In this document: in pieces, positions 46,051 through 54,934 of the stretch
How positions within the stretch are numbered: the first letter of the stretch is position 1
Layout: each line of letters begins with the position of its first letter
Source of the DNA: Pararhizobium sp.
GTDB taxonomy: Bacteria; Pseudomonadota; Alphaproteobacteria; Rhizobiales; Rhizobiaceae
Assembly: GCA_030655075.1 (NCBI GenBank)
Contig: JAURWE010000024.1
Coordinates: forward strand, 310,001-374,000
Direction: 5' to 3'
Length of the DNA stretch: 64,000 nucleotides
Notes under the pieces: model-generated
The model's database searches: none
What the model was told of the DNA's origin: nothing
What the model saw: only the letters and a program-made list of their open reading frames with translations
Translations under genes and position numbers: made by a program

Positions 46051-46827
46051 ATGACAAGGACAGCCGTGATCACCGGATCGACAAGCGGGATAGGGCTGGC
46101 GATTGCCGAGGCGCTGGCAAAAACCGGCGCCAACGTGGTTCTGAACGGTTTCGGCAGCGCTGCCGAGATCGAAGCAATCATTGCCTCCATCTCGAATCTC
46201 GGTTCCGGCAAGGTCATCCACCATCCGGCCGACATGACCAGGCCCGATGACATCGCCGACTTGATGGCGACGGCGATTTCAACCTTTGGCGGCATTGATG
46301 TGCTCGTCAACAATGCGGGCATCCAGTATGTCGAGAAGATCGAGGATTTCCCGGTCGAGAAATGGGACCAGATCATCGCCATCAACCTGTCGAGCGCCTT
46401 TCACACCATCCGCGCCGCCGTGCCGGTCATGAAGGACAAGAAGCGCGGCCGCATCATCAATGTCGCCTCCGCCCACGGCCTCGTCGCCTCGCCGTTCAAA
46501 GCTGCCTATGTGGCGGCCAAACACGGCATCATGGGCCTGACCAAGACCGTGGCGCTGGAAGTCGCCGAACACGGCATCACCGTCAATTCCATCTGCCCCG
46601 GCTACGTGCTGACGCCGCTGGTGCAAAAGCAGATACCCGATCAGGCCAAGGCGCGCGGCATTACCGAGCAGCAGGTCATCGACGATGTCATGCTGAAGGC
46701 GCAGCCAACCAAGCAGTTCGTCACGGTCGAGCAGGTCTCCGCCCTGGCGCTGTTCCTGGCGAGCGACGATGCCTCGTCGATAACAGGCACCCATGTCTCG
46801 ATCGATGGCGGCTGGACCGCACAATAA
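46051..46827 (+). CDS. bdhA: 3-hydroxybutyrate dehydrogenase
   Basis: 258 residues. Short-chain dehydrogenase with TGSTSGIGLAIAEAL at 8-22 and the YxxxK catalytic pair in AAYVAAKHGIMGLTK (~152-166), after a catalytic Ser-region INVASAHGLVASPFKAAY. The QYVEKIEDFPVEKWD and KQFVTVEQVSALALFLASD segments are those of D-3-hydroxybutyrate dehydrogenases. Oxidises 3-hydroxybutyrate from PHB to acetoacetate with NAD. It heads an operon with xdhA, 18 bases on. Confidence 0.95.
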   Translation: MTRTAVITGSTSGIGLAIAEALAKTGANVVLNGFGSAAEIEAIIASISNLGSGKVIHHPADMTRPDDIADLMATAISTFGGIDVLVNNAGIQYVEKIEDFPVEKWDQIIAINLSSAFHTIRAAVPVMKDKKRGRIINVASAHGLVASPFKAAYVAAKHGIMGLTKTVALEVAEHGITVNSICPGYVLTPLVQKQIPDQAKARGITEQQVIDDVMLKAQPTKQFVTVEQVSALALFLASDDASSITGTHVSIDGGWTAQ

Positions 46828-46845
46828 AAGGACCGAGAATACCTG

Positions 46846-48324
46846 ATGACAGCAACCCCGGCCGGCAGCATCCGTTTTATCCTGAATGATGAAGAGGTGA
46901 GCCTCTCCGTCGTCTCGCCGACGGCAACCCTGCTGGACTGGCTGCGGCTCGGCAGGCGCCTGACCGGCACCAAGGAAGGCTGTGCCGAGGGCGATTGCGG
47001 TGCCTGCACGGTTCTGGTTGGCCGGTTGACCGGCGGCGAACTCACCTACGAGACCGTCAATGCCTGCATCCGTTTCGTTGGCTCGCTGCATGGGACCCAT
47101 GTGGTCACCGTCGAGCATCTGGCAACAAAGAATGGCGCCCTGCACCCGGTGCAGCAGGCCATGGTCGACTATCATGGTTCGCAATGCGGCTTCTGCACGC
47201 CCGGCTTCGTCATGTCGCTCTACGGCCTCTGGCTGGGCGACGACAATCCCGGCAGGCCCGCGATCGAGAAGGCATTGCAGGGCAATCTCTGTCGCTGCAC
47301 CGGCTACGAGCCGATCGTGCGCGCAGCCGAAGCCGTCGCCAGGGCCCGCCCGGATGCGCTGTTCGATCCGCTGACCCGGACACGCGATAGCATCAAGGCG
47401 CGCCTGAGCGAGATCAGGAACGGCGAGACGGTGCTGCTCGCCGACAGTGGCGACTGTCTGATCGTGCCGGGCTCGGTCGAGGCGCTGGCACGTGTGCTGG
47501 CTGAAAATCCGCGCGCCACCATCGTCGCCGGCTCCACCGATGTCGGCCTCTGGGTCACCAAGCAGATGCGCGAGCTGAACCCGGTGGTCTTTATCAACGG
47601 CATCGAGGAACTGCAGACGATCACCGAGACGGCAGAGGGCATCAGCATCGGCGCCGGCGTCACCTACACCAGCGCCTTCGAAAAGCTCTCCGCTATGGTG
47701 CCGCAGCTGGGCGGCCTGATCGATCGCATCGGCGGCGCGCAAGTGCGCAACATGGGCACGATCGGCGGCAACATCGCCAATGGCTCGCCGATCGGCGACA
47801 CGCCGCCGCCGCTGATCGCGCTTGGCGCCACCGTCACCCTGCAATCCGTCGCCGGCCAGCGCACGCTGCCGCTCGAACGCTATTTCATCGACTACGGCAA
47901 GCAGGACCGCCAGCCCTGGGAGTTCGTCGAAAGCATCTTCGTGCCCCGGCTGCCGGAGAACGATATCTTCGCCGTCTATAAGATTTCCAAGCGCCGCGAC
48001 GAGGACATTTCCGCTCTTTGCGGCGCGTTCCGCATCGCGCTGGACGACGACAGCCGCGTCACATCCGCCATCATCGCCTTCGGCGGCATGGCCGGCACGC
48101 CGAAGCGCGCCAGCCATGTCGAGGCGGCGCTTGCCGGAAAACTCTGGACGGAAGAAACCGTACGCGAGGCGCAAGCTGCCTTTGCCGCCGATTACCAGCC
48201 GCTCACCGACTGGCGTGCGACGGCGGACTACCGGCTGCTGACGGCAAAAAACCTGCTGATGCGCCTGCTGCTGGAAACCGGCGGCGAGACCGCGCAGCTG
48301 CTGCGGTTCGAGGAGCTGGCATGA
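46846..48324 (+). CDS. xdhA: Xanthine dehydrogenase small subunit (2Fe-2S and FAD)
   Basis: 492 residues. Two [2Fe-2S] clusters: Cys46, Cys51, Cys54 and Cys74, then Cys114, Cys117, Cys149 and Cys151 (GFCTPGF and LCRCTGY). The FAD-binding half follows from ~200, with VAGSTDVGLWVTKQMR and GGNIANGSPIGDTPP. Passes electrons from the Mo site to NAD. Partner xdhB is displaced 220 bases by a repeat element. Confidence 0.97.
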   Translation: MTATPAGSIRFILNDEEVSLSVVSPTATLLDWLRLGRRLTGTKEGCAEGDCGACTVLVGRLTGGELTYETVNACIRFVGSLHGTHVVTVEHLATKNGALHPVQQAMVDYHGSQCGFCTPGFVMSLYGLWLGDDNPGRPAIEKALQGNLCRCTGYEPIVRAAEAVARARPDALFDPLTRTRDSIKARLSEIRNGETVLLADSGDCLIVPGSVEALARVLAENPRATIVAGSTDVGLWVTKQMRELNPVVFINGIEELQTITETAEGISIGAGVTYTSAFEKLSAMVPQLGGLIDRIGGAQVRNMGTIGGNIANGSPIGDTPPPLIALGATVTLQSVAGQRTLPLERYFIDYGKQDRQPWEFVESIFVPRLPENDIFAVYKISKRRDEDISALCGAFRIALDDDSRVTSAIIAFGGMAGTPKRASHVEAALAGKLWTEETVREAQAAFAADYQPLTDWRATADYRLLTAKNLLMRLLLETGGETAQLLRFEELA

Positions 48325-48344
48325 TGACGTTTGTTCAACAAAAG

Positions 48345-48516
48345 ACCCCTCCCCAACCCTCCCCACAAGGGGGAGGGAGTGCGACAGCGGATGCAGCACC
48401 ATCGCAGCTCAAACTCGCTAAAGACGGCACGACATTGCTTTTGAACGATTGGAAGACGGAGCCTGACACAATCTCGATCGGCCTCCTCCCCCTTGTGGGG
48501 AGGGTTGGGGAGGGGT
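48345..48516. mobile_element. MITE-like element with perfect 32-bp terminal inverted repeats
   Basis: The 32-base segment 48345-48376 (starting ACCCCTCCCCAACCC) is the exact reverse complement of 48485-48516. The 108-base centre shows no convincing gene. No target duplication is evident. The size, perfect ends and place between two co-operonic genes (xdhA and xdhB) suggest a miniature inverted-repeat element or dispersed repeat. The fold in mRNA would be very stable and may polarise or protect transcripts. Confidence 0.75.
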
Positions 48517-48544
48517 TTGCCCATTTTGATGGAGGCCGCGCCTG

Positions 48545-50881
48545 ATGGACAAATCCACCTTCGAGGAACGCAAGACCATCAAGGGGCCGCTGCACGCGGC
48601 GCTGAAACACGACAGCGCCCACAAACACGTCACCGGCAGCGCCGACTACATCGACGATATGCCGGAGCCGAAGGGCACAGTGCACGGCGCGCTCGGTATG
48701 ACCGACCGGGCCCACGCAAAAATCCTCGGCATGGATTTTTCCGCCGTGCTGAAAAGTCCGGGCGTCATCTGCGTCCTCACAGCCAGCGACATGCCGGGCT
48801 CCAACGACATCAGCCCCAGCCATCTCGACGACGAGCCGGTGCTGGCCGATGGCCTTGTCGAGTTCCACGGCCAGCCAGCCTTCGCCGTCATCGCCGAGAC
48901 CCGCGACATCGCGCGCCGCGCCGCCCGCAAGGCAATCATCACCTACGAGGACCTGCCGCACCGCACCGACGTCACCGACGCGCTGGCCCATGGCAGCCCG
49001 CTGGTGACCAAGCCGCTGACGCTGGTGCGCGGCGATGCTGCGGGCGGGCTCGCCGCCGCCCCGCGCCGGCTGAAGGGCCAGATGCGCATCGGCGGGCAGG
49101 ACCACTTCTATCTCGAGGGCCATATCGCCCTTGCCATTCCCGGTGAGGATGACGAGGTCACCGTTTGGTCCTCCACCCAGCACCCGAGCGAGATCCAGCA
49201 TATGGTCGGCCATGTGCTGGGCGTGCCCTCCAATGCCGTTACCGTGCATGTGCGCCGCATGGGCGGCGGTTTCGGCGGCAAGGAAACGCAGGGCAACCAG
49301 TTTGCGGCACTGGCCGCCGTTGCCGCCAAGAAGCTCAATCGCGCGGTAAAGTTCCGCCCCGACCGCGACGAGGACATGACAGCGACCGGCAAGCGCCACG
49401 ATTTTCTGGTCGATTACGACGTCGGCTTCGACGAGGACGGCCGCATCCAGGCGGTCGATGCCAACTATGCCGCCCGCTGCGGCTTCTCATCCGATCTTTC
49501 CGGCCCGGTCACCGACCGGGCGCTGTTTCACGCCGACAGTTCCTATTTCTATCCCCATGTGAAGCTGACCTCGCAGCCACTGAAGACCAACACTGTCTCC
49601 AACACCGCCTTTCGTGGCTTCGGCGGCCCTCAGGGCATGCTCGGCGGCGAACGCATCATCGAGGAAATCGCCTATGCGCTCGGCAAGGATCCGCTGGAAA
49701 TCCGCAAACTGAACTTTTACGGCCAGCCAGGCTCCGGCCGCGACGTAACGCCCTATCACCAGACGGTCGAGGACAACATCATCGAGCGCCTCGTCGCGGA
49801 GCTTGAAACCTCCACCGACTACCAGGCCCGCCGCACCGCGATCATCGCCTTCAACGAGACGAGCCGGGTCATCCGCAAGGGCATCGCGCTGACGCCGGTC
49901 AAGTTCGGCATCTCCTTCACGCTCACCGCCTTCAACCAGGCCGGCGCCCTCGTCCATGTCTATCAGGACGGCTCGATCCACCTGAACCATGGCGGCACCG
50001 AAATGGGCCAGGGCCTCTACACCAAGGTGGCGCAGGTCCTGGCCGACAGCTTCCAGGTCGACATCGACCGGGTGAAGATCACTGCCACGACCACCGGCAA
50101 GGTGCCCAACACCTCGGCCACCGCCGCCTCCTCCGGCACCGACTTGAACGGCATGGCAGCGGTCGATGCTGCCCGCCAGATCAAGGAAAGGCTGATCGCC
50201 TTTGCCGCCGACAAATGGCAGGCCGATCCGGCCGACATCGCTTTCGTGCCGCACCATCTGCGGGTCGGCACCGAGATGATCCCGTTTCCAGAGCTGATCA
50301 AGCAGGCCTATTTCGCCCGCGTCCAGCTCTCGGCCGCCGGCTTCTACAAGACGCCGAAAATCCACTGGGATCGCACCACCGGCCGCGGCATGCCCTTCTA
50401 TTATTTCGCCTATGGCGCCTCCGTCTCGGAAGTCTCGATCGACACGCTGACCGGCGAATACCAGGTCGACCGCGCCGATATTCTTCACGACGTCGGCCAC
50501 TCGCTCAATCCGGCCATTGACATCGGCCAGGTCGAAGGCGCCTTCGTGCAGGGTATGGGCTGGCTGACGACCGAGGAATTGTGGTGGGACGGCAAGGGCC
50601 GCCTGCGCACGCACGCGCCATCCACCTACAAGATCCCGCTTGCCTCCGACCGGCCAAGAATCTTCAACGTCAAGCTCGCCGAATGGTCGGAAAACCCGGC
50701 CAAAACCGTCGGCCGCTCGAAGGCCGTCGGCGAGCCGCCCTTCATGCTGCCGATCTCGGTGCTCGAAGCCCTGTCCATGGCTGTGGCCAGCGTTGCCGAT
50801 TACCGCGAGTGCCCCAGGCTCGATGCCCCGGCCACGCCGGAACGGGTGCTGATGGCGGTGGAACGGATGCGGGGGCTGTGA
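48545..50881 (+). CDS. xdhB: Xanthine dehydrogenase large (molybdopterin) subunit
   Basis: 778 residues. Mo-cofactor subunit: HASDMPGSN-type start, RRMGGGFGGKETQGNQFAALAA binding motif, NTAFRGFGGPQGMLGGE and the catalytic Glu730 in VGEPPFMLP. Oxidises hypoxanthine and xanthine to urate. Its ATG is 28 bases after the repeat element; GGAGGCCGCGCCTG provides a ribosome site. Confidence 0.97.
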   Translation: MDKSTFEERKTIKGPLHAALKHDSAHKHVTGSADYIDDMPEPKGTVHGALGMTDRAHAKILGMDFSAVLKSPGVICVLTASDMPGSNDISPSHLDDEPVLADGLVEFHGQPAFAVIAETRDIARRAARKAIITYEDLPHRTDVTDALAHGSPLVTKPLTLVRGDAAGGLAAAPRRLKGQMRIGGQDHFYLEGHIALAIPGEDDEVTVWSSTQHPSEIQHMVGHVLGVPSNAVTVHVRRMGGGFGGKETQGNQFAALAAVAAKKLNRAVKFRPDRDEDMTATGKRHDFLVDYDVGFDEDGRIQAVDANYAARCGFSSDLSGPVTDRALFHADSSYFYPHVKLTSQPLKTNTVSNTAFRGFGGPQGMLGGERIIEEIAYALGKDPLEIRKLNFYGQPGSGRDVTPYHQTVEDNIIERLVAELETSTDYQARRTAIIAFNETSRVIRKGIALTPVKFGISFTLTAFNQAGALVHVYQDGSIHLNHGGTEMGQGLYTKVAQVLADSFQVDIDRVKITATTTGKVPNTSATAASSGTDLNGMAAVDAARQIKERLIAFAADKWQADPADIAFVPHHLRVGTEMIPFPELIKQAYFARVQLSAAGFYKTPKIHWDRTTGRGMPFYYFAYGASVSEVSIDTLTGEYQVDRADILHDVGHSLNPAIDIGQVEGAFVQGMGWLTTEELWWDGKGRLRTHAPSTYKIPLASDRPRIFNVKLAEWSENPAKTVGRSKAVGEPPFMLPISVLEALSMAVASVADYRECPRLDAPATPERVLMAVERMRGL

Positions 50882-50903
50882 GAAGCGATGGATCAGTGAT
50901 GGT

Positions 50904-50919
50904 GGCGGGGTACCCCGCC
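50904..50919. repeat. Perfect 16-base palindrome before xdhC
   Basis: GGCGGGGTACCCCGCC is fully self-complementary and ends 2 bases before the xdhC ATG, occupying the normal ribosome-site zone. No other Shine-Dalgarno is visible, so it may reduce xdhC translation or act as an operator. Confidence 0.6.
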
Positions 50920-50921
50920 CC

Positions 50922-51722
50922 ATGACCCCCGAAACCTTCCTCGCCCGAAACATCCCCGCCATCCTCATCGAAATCGCCGCGACGAAAGGCTCGGCACCCC
51001 GCGAGACCGATGCCTTCATGCTGGTCTCGGCAACGGAGATCTACGGCACCGTCGGCGGCGGCCATATGGAATTCATTGCGATTGACAACGCCCGGGCACT
51101 GCTGGCGCAAACCGGTGGCACGGACCGTCTCGATATCCCGCTCGGCCCCGAAATCGGCCAGTGCTGCGGCGGCCGCGTCGAGCTGGTGTTTTCGCGTGCC
51201 GAGGGGGAAAATCTCGCGCGGTTCTGCCGCAAGCTCAAGCAGGAACGCGAAACGCAGCCCTCCGTCTGGCTGTTCGGCGGCGGCAATGTCGGCAAGGCGC
51301 TGGCCGATTGCTTGAGCCTGTTGCCGCTCAACGTTCATGCCGTCGAGACCCGGCAGAGCGAACTCGACCACCTGCCGCCCTCCGTGAAGCAGCATCTGAC
51401 GCCGATGCCCGAGGCGCTGGTGTCGGCCATCAGACCCGGCAGCGCCGTGCTCGTCGTCACCCACGACCATGCACTTGATTTCCTGATCGCCAAGGAGGCG
51501 CTGGCCCGCAGCGATCTCGCCTATGTTGGAATGATCGGCTCAAAGACCAAACGGGCGACTTTTGCCAGCTGGCTGACCCGCGAAGGCGGAGAGACCGGCG
51601 ATCTGGCCCGCCTCACCCTGCCGATCGGCGGCATCGCTGTGCGCGACAAGCGGCCGGAGATCATCGCGGCCTTGACCGCAGCCGAACTGCTCGCCGCCTT
51701 TGCCGCCTATGACCGGCGATAG
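50922..51722 (+). CDS. xdhC: Xanthine dehydrogenase accessory protein XdhC
   Basis: 266 residues. Inserts and sulfurates the molybdenum cofactor for XdhB. Family blocks: VLIEIAATKGSAPRETDAFMLVS, GTVGGGHMEFIAI, LGPEIGQCCGGRVELVF (Cys pair for sulfur handling), a Rossmann part VWLFGGGNVGKALADCL and YVGMIGSKTKRATF. Overlaps the convergent small gene by 16 bases. Confidence 0.95.
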   Translation: MTPETFLARNIPAILIEIAATKGSAPRETDAFMLVSATEIYGTVGGGHMEFIAIDNARALLAQTGGTDRLDIPLGPEIGQCCGGRVELVFSRAEGENLARFCRKLKQERETQPSVWLFGGGNVGKALADCLSLLPLNVHAVETRQSELDHLPPSVKQHLTPMPEALVSAIRPGSAVLVVTHDHALDFLIAKEALARSDLAYVGMIGSKTKRATFASWLTREGGETGDLARLTLPIGGIAVRDKRPEIIAALTAAELLAAFAAYDRR

Positions 51723-51889
51723 GTAGACCGGCCGTCAAGAAGGCCGATATCGCGTTTTCTGTCGTCGCTCATTTCCTGCACCGCAAAGGCACCGGCACAG
51801 CTGCGATTGCCGGTGACGAGGCACCACAGGCACCTTGTGTTGAGCGCGCGAAAGCCTGCCGCAAAGCGGCTCATAAGCGAAACGGACAT
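51707..51889 (-). CDS. DUF1127-like small protein
   Basis: 60 residues with GGAGG 8 bases before the ATG. The C-terminal EMSDDRKRDIGLLDGRS resembles the DUF1127 (YjiS) motif D-R-x-L-R-DIGL, though the Arg-rich first half usual for the family is weaker. Some DUF1127 proteins in Agrobacterium affect phosphate, carbon and RNA turnover. Transcribed away from the LysR gene and convergent with xdhC. Confidence 0.62.
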   Translation of the reverse strand: MSVSLMSRFAAGFRALNTRCLWCLVTGNRSCAGAFAVQEMSDDRKRDIGLLDGRSTYRRS

Positions 51890-52003
51890 GAGTTTTCCTC
51901 CAGGGGAATGCCTTTGGAATTCAATCTATCTGCGTTAGGATGACGCAGAAAACGACGATTTTCCAATGCAATTGCGGCCTTCATAGATCAAGAGAACTTA
52001 TCC

Positions 52004-52894
52004 ATGAAACTCTCGATACAGTTGCCTCTGAATGCGCTCCGGGCCTTTGAGGCCGCCCAGCGCCATGGCAGTTTCACCAAGGCTGCCGCCGAGCTTGGAA
52101 CCACCCAGACCGCCATCAGCTACCAGATTAAGCTTCTCGAAGATCATCTGGGCGAGCCGCTTTTCCTGCGCCGCGTCCGCCAAATCAGCCTGACGGCGGC
52201 CGGCGAGCGGCTGGCGCCGAAGGTCACCGAGGCCTTCGGCATTCTGAAAGAAGCGATGGTCTCCGTACGCGACCAGGCCGATGGTACGCTGCTGATCCAG
52301 TCGACGCCGACCTTCGCGCAGCAATGGCTCACCCGCCATCTCGGCGCCTTCCAGCTGAAACATCCGTCCATCGCCGTGCGGCTGTCGACCGGGGCGGCCA
52401 CCGTCGATTTTGCGCGCGAACCCGTGGATGTCGCCATCCGCTGGGGAACCGGCACCTGGCCCGGTCTTATGAGCCACCGGGTGATGAAGCTCGACTTCAC
52501 CCCCATGCTCAGCCCAAAGCTCGCCGCCTCCTTCGGCGGCATCCGCGAGCCGTCCGATCTGTTGAAACTGCCGATCATCAGCGCCGGCGACCCCTGGTGG
52601 GGCCAGTGGTTTGCTGCCGCCGGTGTCGAAAACCCGGAAATGGAAAAGCGTTTCGTCAATGATTTCGGCGTTCAGACGCTGGATGCCGGCGCCGCCATGG
52701 CGGGACAGGGCGTCGCCATCATCAACCCCAAACACTATGAAACCGACATCGCGCTCGGCAATCTGATCCAGCCGTTCGAGCTCCTGTGCAACGACGGCCG
52801 CGACTATTGGCTGGTCTATCAGGAAAGCCGCCGCAACATCCCGAAGATCCGCGCGTTTCGCGAATGGCTGCTCAGCGAGATAAATGCACCTTGA
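52004..52894 (+). CDS. LysR-family regulator, GcvA-like
   Basis: 296 residues. N-terminal HTH LNALRAFEAAQRHGSFTKAAAELGTTQTAISYQIKLLE (~10-47) and a type-2 periplasmic-binding effector domain, with VDVAIRWGTGTWPGL typical of the GcvA subgroup. Lies between the xdh genes and the rest of the purine genes and could control them; no direct evidence. Overlaps the end of the convergent tetR gene by 23 bases. Confidence 0.93.
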   Translation: MKLSIQLPLNALRAFEAAQRHGSFTKAAAELGTTQTAISYQIKLLEDHLGEPLFLRRVRQISLTAAGERLAPKVTEAFGILKEAMVSVRDQADGTLLIQSTPTFAQQWLTRHLGAFQLKHPSIAVRLSTGAATVDFAREPVDVAIRWGTGTWPGLMSHRVMKLDFTPMLSPKLAASFGGIREPSDLLKLPIISAGDPWWGQWFAAAGVENPEMEKRFVNDFGVQTLDAGAAMAGQGVAIINPKHYETDIALGNLIQPFELLCNDGRDYWLVYQESRRNIPKIRAFREWLLSEINAP

Positions 52895-53453
52895 TCAGGG
52901 CCGCCGCCGCCTCGCCCGCTGCCAGCATATAGGCAGGGTCGCGGTTGAGCAGCACCACGGCAAAGGACCCATCGAGCAGCAGAATGATTTGCCGGGCCAG
53001 CTGCCGGGTGTTCCCCGTTTCACCCTCGCCGCCGATGGCAGCGCACAGCCAGTCCTCGACCCGCTTCTTGTGGCGCGCTGCCGCCTTCATCGCCGGATGT
53101 CCCGGCATGTTGACCAGCTCGGCCGAGGTGCGCAGAAAACCGCAGCCTTTCCATTTCGGATGGGCAGCGGACCGCGCAAGATTGACGAACACGGCCTGCA
53201 CCCTGTCGGCAACATCGCCCCCCGCCTCGGCAAACCAGCGCTGGAACAGCGCCAGGTTCGGCTGGTCGCGCGCTTCCAGGTAGACGGTGATCAGATCGTC
53301 CTTGCTGTCGAAGTGATAGTAGAGCGTGCGCTTGGTGACACCCGCCTTTTCCGCCACCGCATCGACGCTGACGGCGCGAATGCCCTCGCCGTAAAACAGC
53401 GTGGCGGCAGCGCTGATGATGCGCTCACGGGTCGGAGAAACGGGCGTTTTCAT
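52872..53453 (-). CDS. TetR-family regulator
   Basis: 193 residues. HTH TRERIISAAATLFYGEGIRAVSVDAVAEKAGVTKRTLYYHFDSKDDLI (~8-55), then a ligand-binding helical domain. The upstream region holds an imperfect ATAC...GTATA-type inverted repeat at 53462-53483 that could be the operator for this gene and the divergent alpha/beta hydrolase. Effector unknown. Confidence 0.92.
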   Translation of the reverse strand: MKTPVSPTRERIISAAATLFYGEGIRAVSVDAVAEKAGVTKRTLYYHFDSKDDLITVYLEARDQPNLALFQRWFAEAGGDVADRVQAVFVNLARSAAHPKWKGCGFLRTSAELVNMPGHPAMKAAARHKKRVEDWLCAAIGGEGETGNTRQLARQIILLLDGSFAVVLLNRDPAYMLAAGEAAAALIKVHLSR

Positions 53454-53544
53454 GCCCGAGAGTATACCGACCAGTGAATATACACAACGGCTCGCTCCTT
53501 GTAGGGTGAGGGGCAGTTCAACCCGCTCGGAATAATGCGCCCCA

Positions 53545-54513
53545 ATGCTTCACATCGATGGAAAACCTGTCGAGATCGTCTGCCGTGATGGCGTCCGGCT
53601 GGGCGGCCATCTCTGGCCCGCCGCCCATCGTCCGGTCATCGGCAATGTGCTCATCAATGCCGCAACCGGCGTGCTGGCCCGCTACTATCACTTCTATGCC
53701 CGCTTTCTGGCCGGCCACGGCTTCAACGTCCTCACCTACGACTATCGCGGCATCGGCCAATCGCGGCCGCTTGAGCTCAAGGGATGCGGATATCGCTGGC
53801 GCGACTGGGGTGAACTGGACACCGATGCCGCCCTCATATTCCTCCACCGCCACGCGCCGGATCAGCCGTTGCTGGTGGTCGGCCACAGCATCGGCGGCGT
53901 CCTGCCGGGCATGGCGAAATCGGCATCGATGATCGACCGCATGCTGACCGTCGGCGCCCAATATGCCTGGTGGCGCGACTATGCGCCGGACGACTGCTTG
54001 CGCCTGTTCCTGAAATGGCATGTCGCCATGCCGGTGCTGACCGCCCTGTTCGGCTACTTTCCCGGCCGCAAACTCGGCTGGCTCGAAGATCTTCCCGCCG
54101 GCGTCGCCAACGAATGGAGCTTTCGCACAGCACGGCTGGAAAAGAGCCAGAAGCCGGAAACCCGCGCGGCGCTGCTGCAAGGCTTTGCCGGCGTCACAGC
54201 CCCCATCCTCGCCATCGCGCTGAGCGACGACGAGATCGGCACGCCGCGCGCCATCCTGCGGGCGCTGGACTATTATAGCGGCGCGGAAAAGACCGCCGTG
54301 CTGCTGACGCCCAACGATTTCGGCTTCGATCGCATCGGCCATTTCGGCGTGTTCCATGCGCGCCACGCCGCTGGCTTCTGGCTCGACAGCCTTCTCTGGC
54401 TGCGTGACGGCATCAACCCCTGGCCGGGAAAGCGCATCGAACCGGCAGCGATCGAAACGGAGCCGATGCCGTGGCTAAACCGCCGCCACATGAAGTACAA
54501 CGGCCTGATCTGA
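53545..54513 (+). CDS. Alpha/beta hydrolase
   Basis: 322 residues. Serine-hydrolase-like fold: VLINAATGVLARYYHFYARFLAGHGFNVLTYDYRGIGQS (oxyanion side), the nucleophile elbow GHSIGG at about 113-118, and late Asp/His in DDEIGTPRA and RIGHFGVFH. Divergent from and probably controlled by TetR. Esterase or lipase-like; substrate unknown. Confidence 0.9.
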   Translation: MLHIDGKPVEIVCRDGVRLGGHLWPAAHRPVIGNVLINAATGVLARYYHFYARFLAGHGFNVLTYDYRGIGQSRPLELKGCGYRWRDWGELDTDAALIFLHRHAPDQPLLVVGHSIGGVLPGMAKSASMIDRMLTVGAQYAWWRDYAPDDCLRLFLKWHVAMPVLTALFGYFPGRKLGWLEDLPAGVANEWSFRTARLEKSQKPETRAALLQGFAGVTAPILAIALSDDEIGTPRAILRALDYYSGAEKTAVLLTPNDFGFDRIGHFGVFHARHAAGFWLDSLLWLRDGINPWPGKRIEPAAIETEPMPWLNRRHMKYNGLI

Positions 54514-54563
54514 CGGCCGCATATCCCGCAAAAGCACCTGACAAACACGACCGGAGAACCGCC

Positions 54564-54848
54564 TTGCACTTTGTCCTGATCATTCACGAGGTCGCCGACT
54601 ACCCGGCTTGGAAAGCCATCTTCGACGGCGCTGCCGGCATTCGCCACGAGGCTGGAGAACTGTCCTACCAGGTCCTCAATTATCAAAATGATCCCAACAG
54701 GATCGTGCATTTCTCCCGCTGGCGCTCGCTGCAGGCTGCCCGCAGCTTCTTCGAATCCGAACGGCTTGTGGAAATCCGCGCCAAGGCCGGTGTGAAGGCC
54801 CCCGAATTCATCTATCTCGACCAGTTGGAAGCAGGCATTCTCGGCTGA
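54564..54848 (+). CDS. Antibiotic-biosynthesis-monooxygenase/Dabb-like small protein
   Basis: 94 residues from a TTG start 8 bases after GGAG. HFVLIIHEVADYPAWKAIFDGAAGIRHEAGELSYQVLNY is a dimeric alpha-beta barrel start, with VHFSRWRSLQAARSFFES following. Likely a small stress or monooxygenase-like protein. Co-directional with the hydrolase (gap 50). A longer reading from 54471 would overlap that gene by 43 bases. Confidence 0.75.
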   Translation: MHFVLIIHEVADYPAWKAIFDGAAGIRHEAGELSYQVLNYQNDPNRIVHFSRWRSLQAARSFFESERLVEIRAKAGVKAPEFIYLDQLEAGILG

Positions 54849-54934
54849 GAACACATGCGCCCCTCTCATCGCCTCTTCCATCGGCCGCGAAAGTTTCGCA
54901 AAGTGGTGGCGCGGAGGAAGAATCGGGGTGTTGT

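Noticed and set aside
46279..48402. A 707-codon minus-strand open frame
   Set aside because: Antisense to bdhA and xdhA; no recognisable domain.
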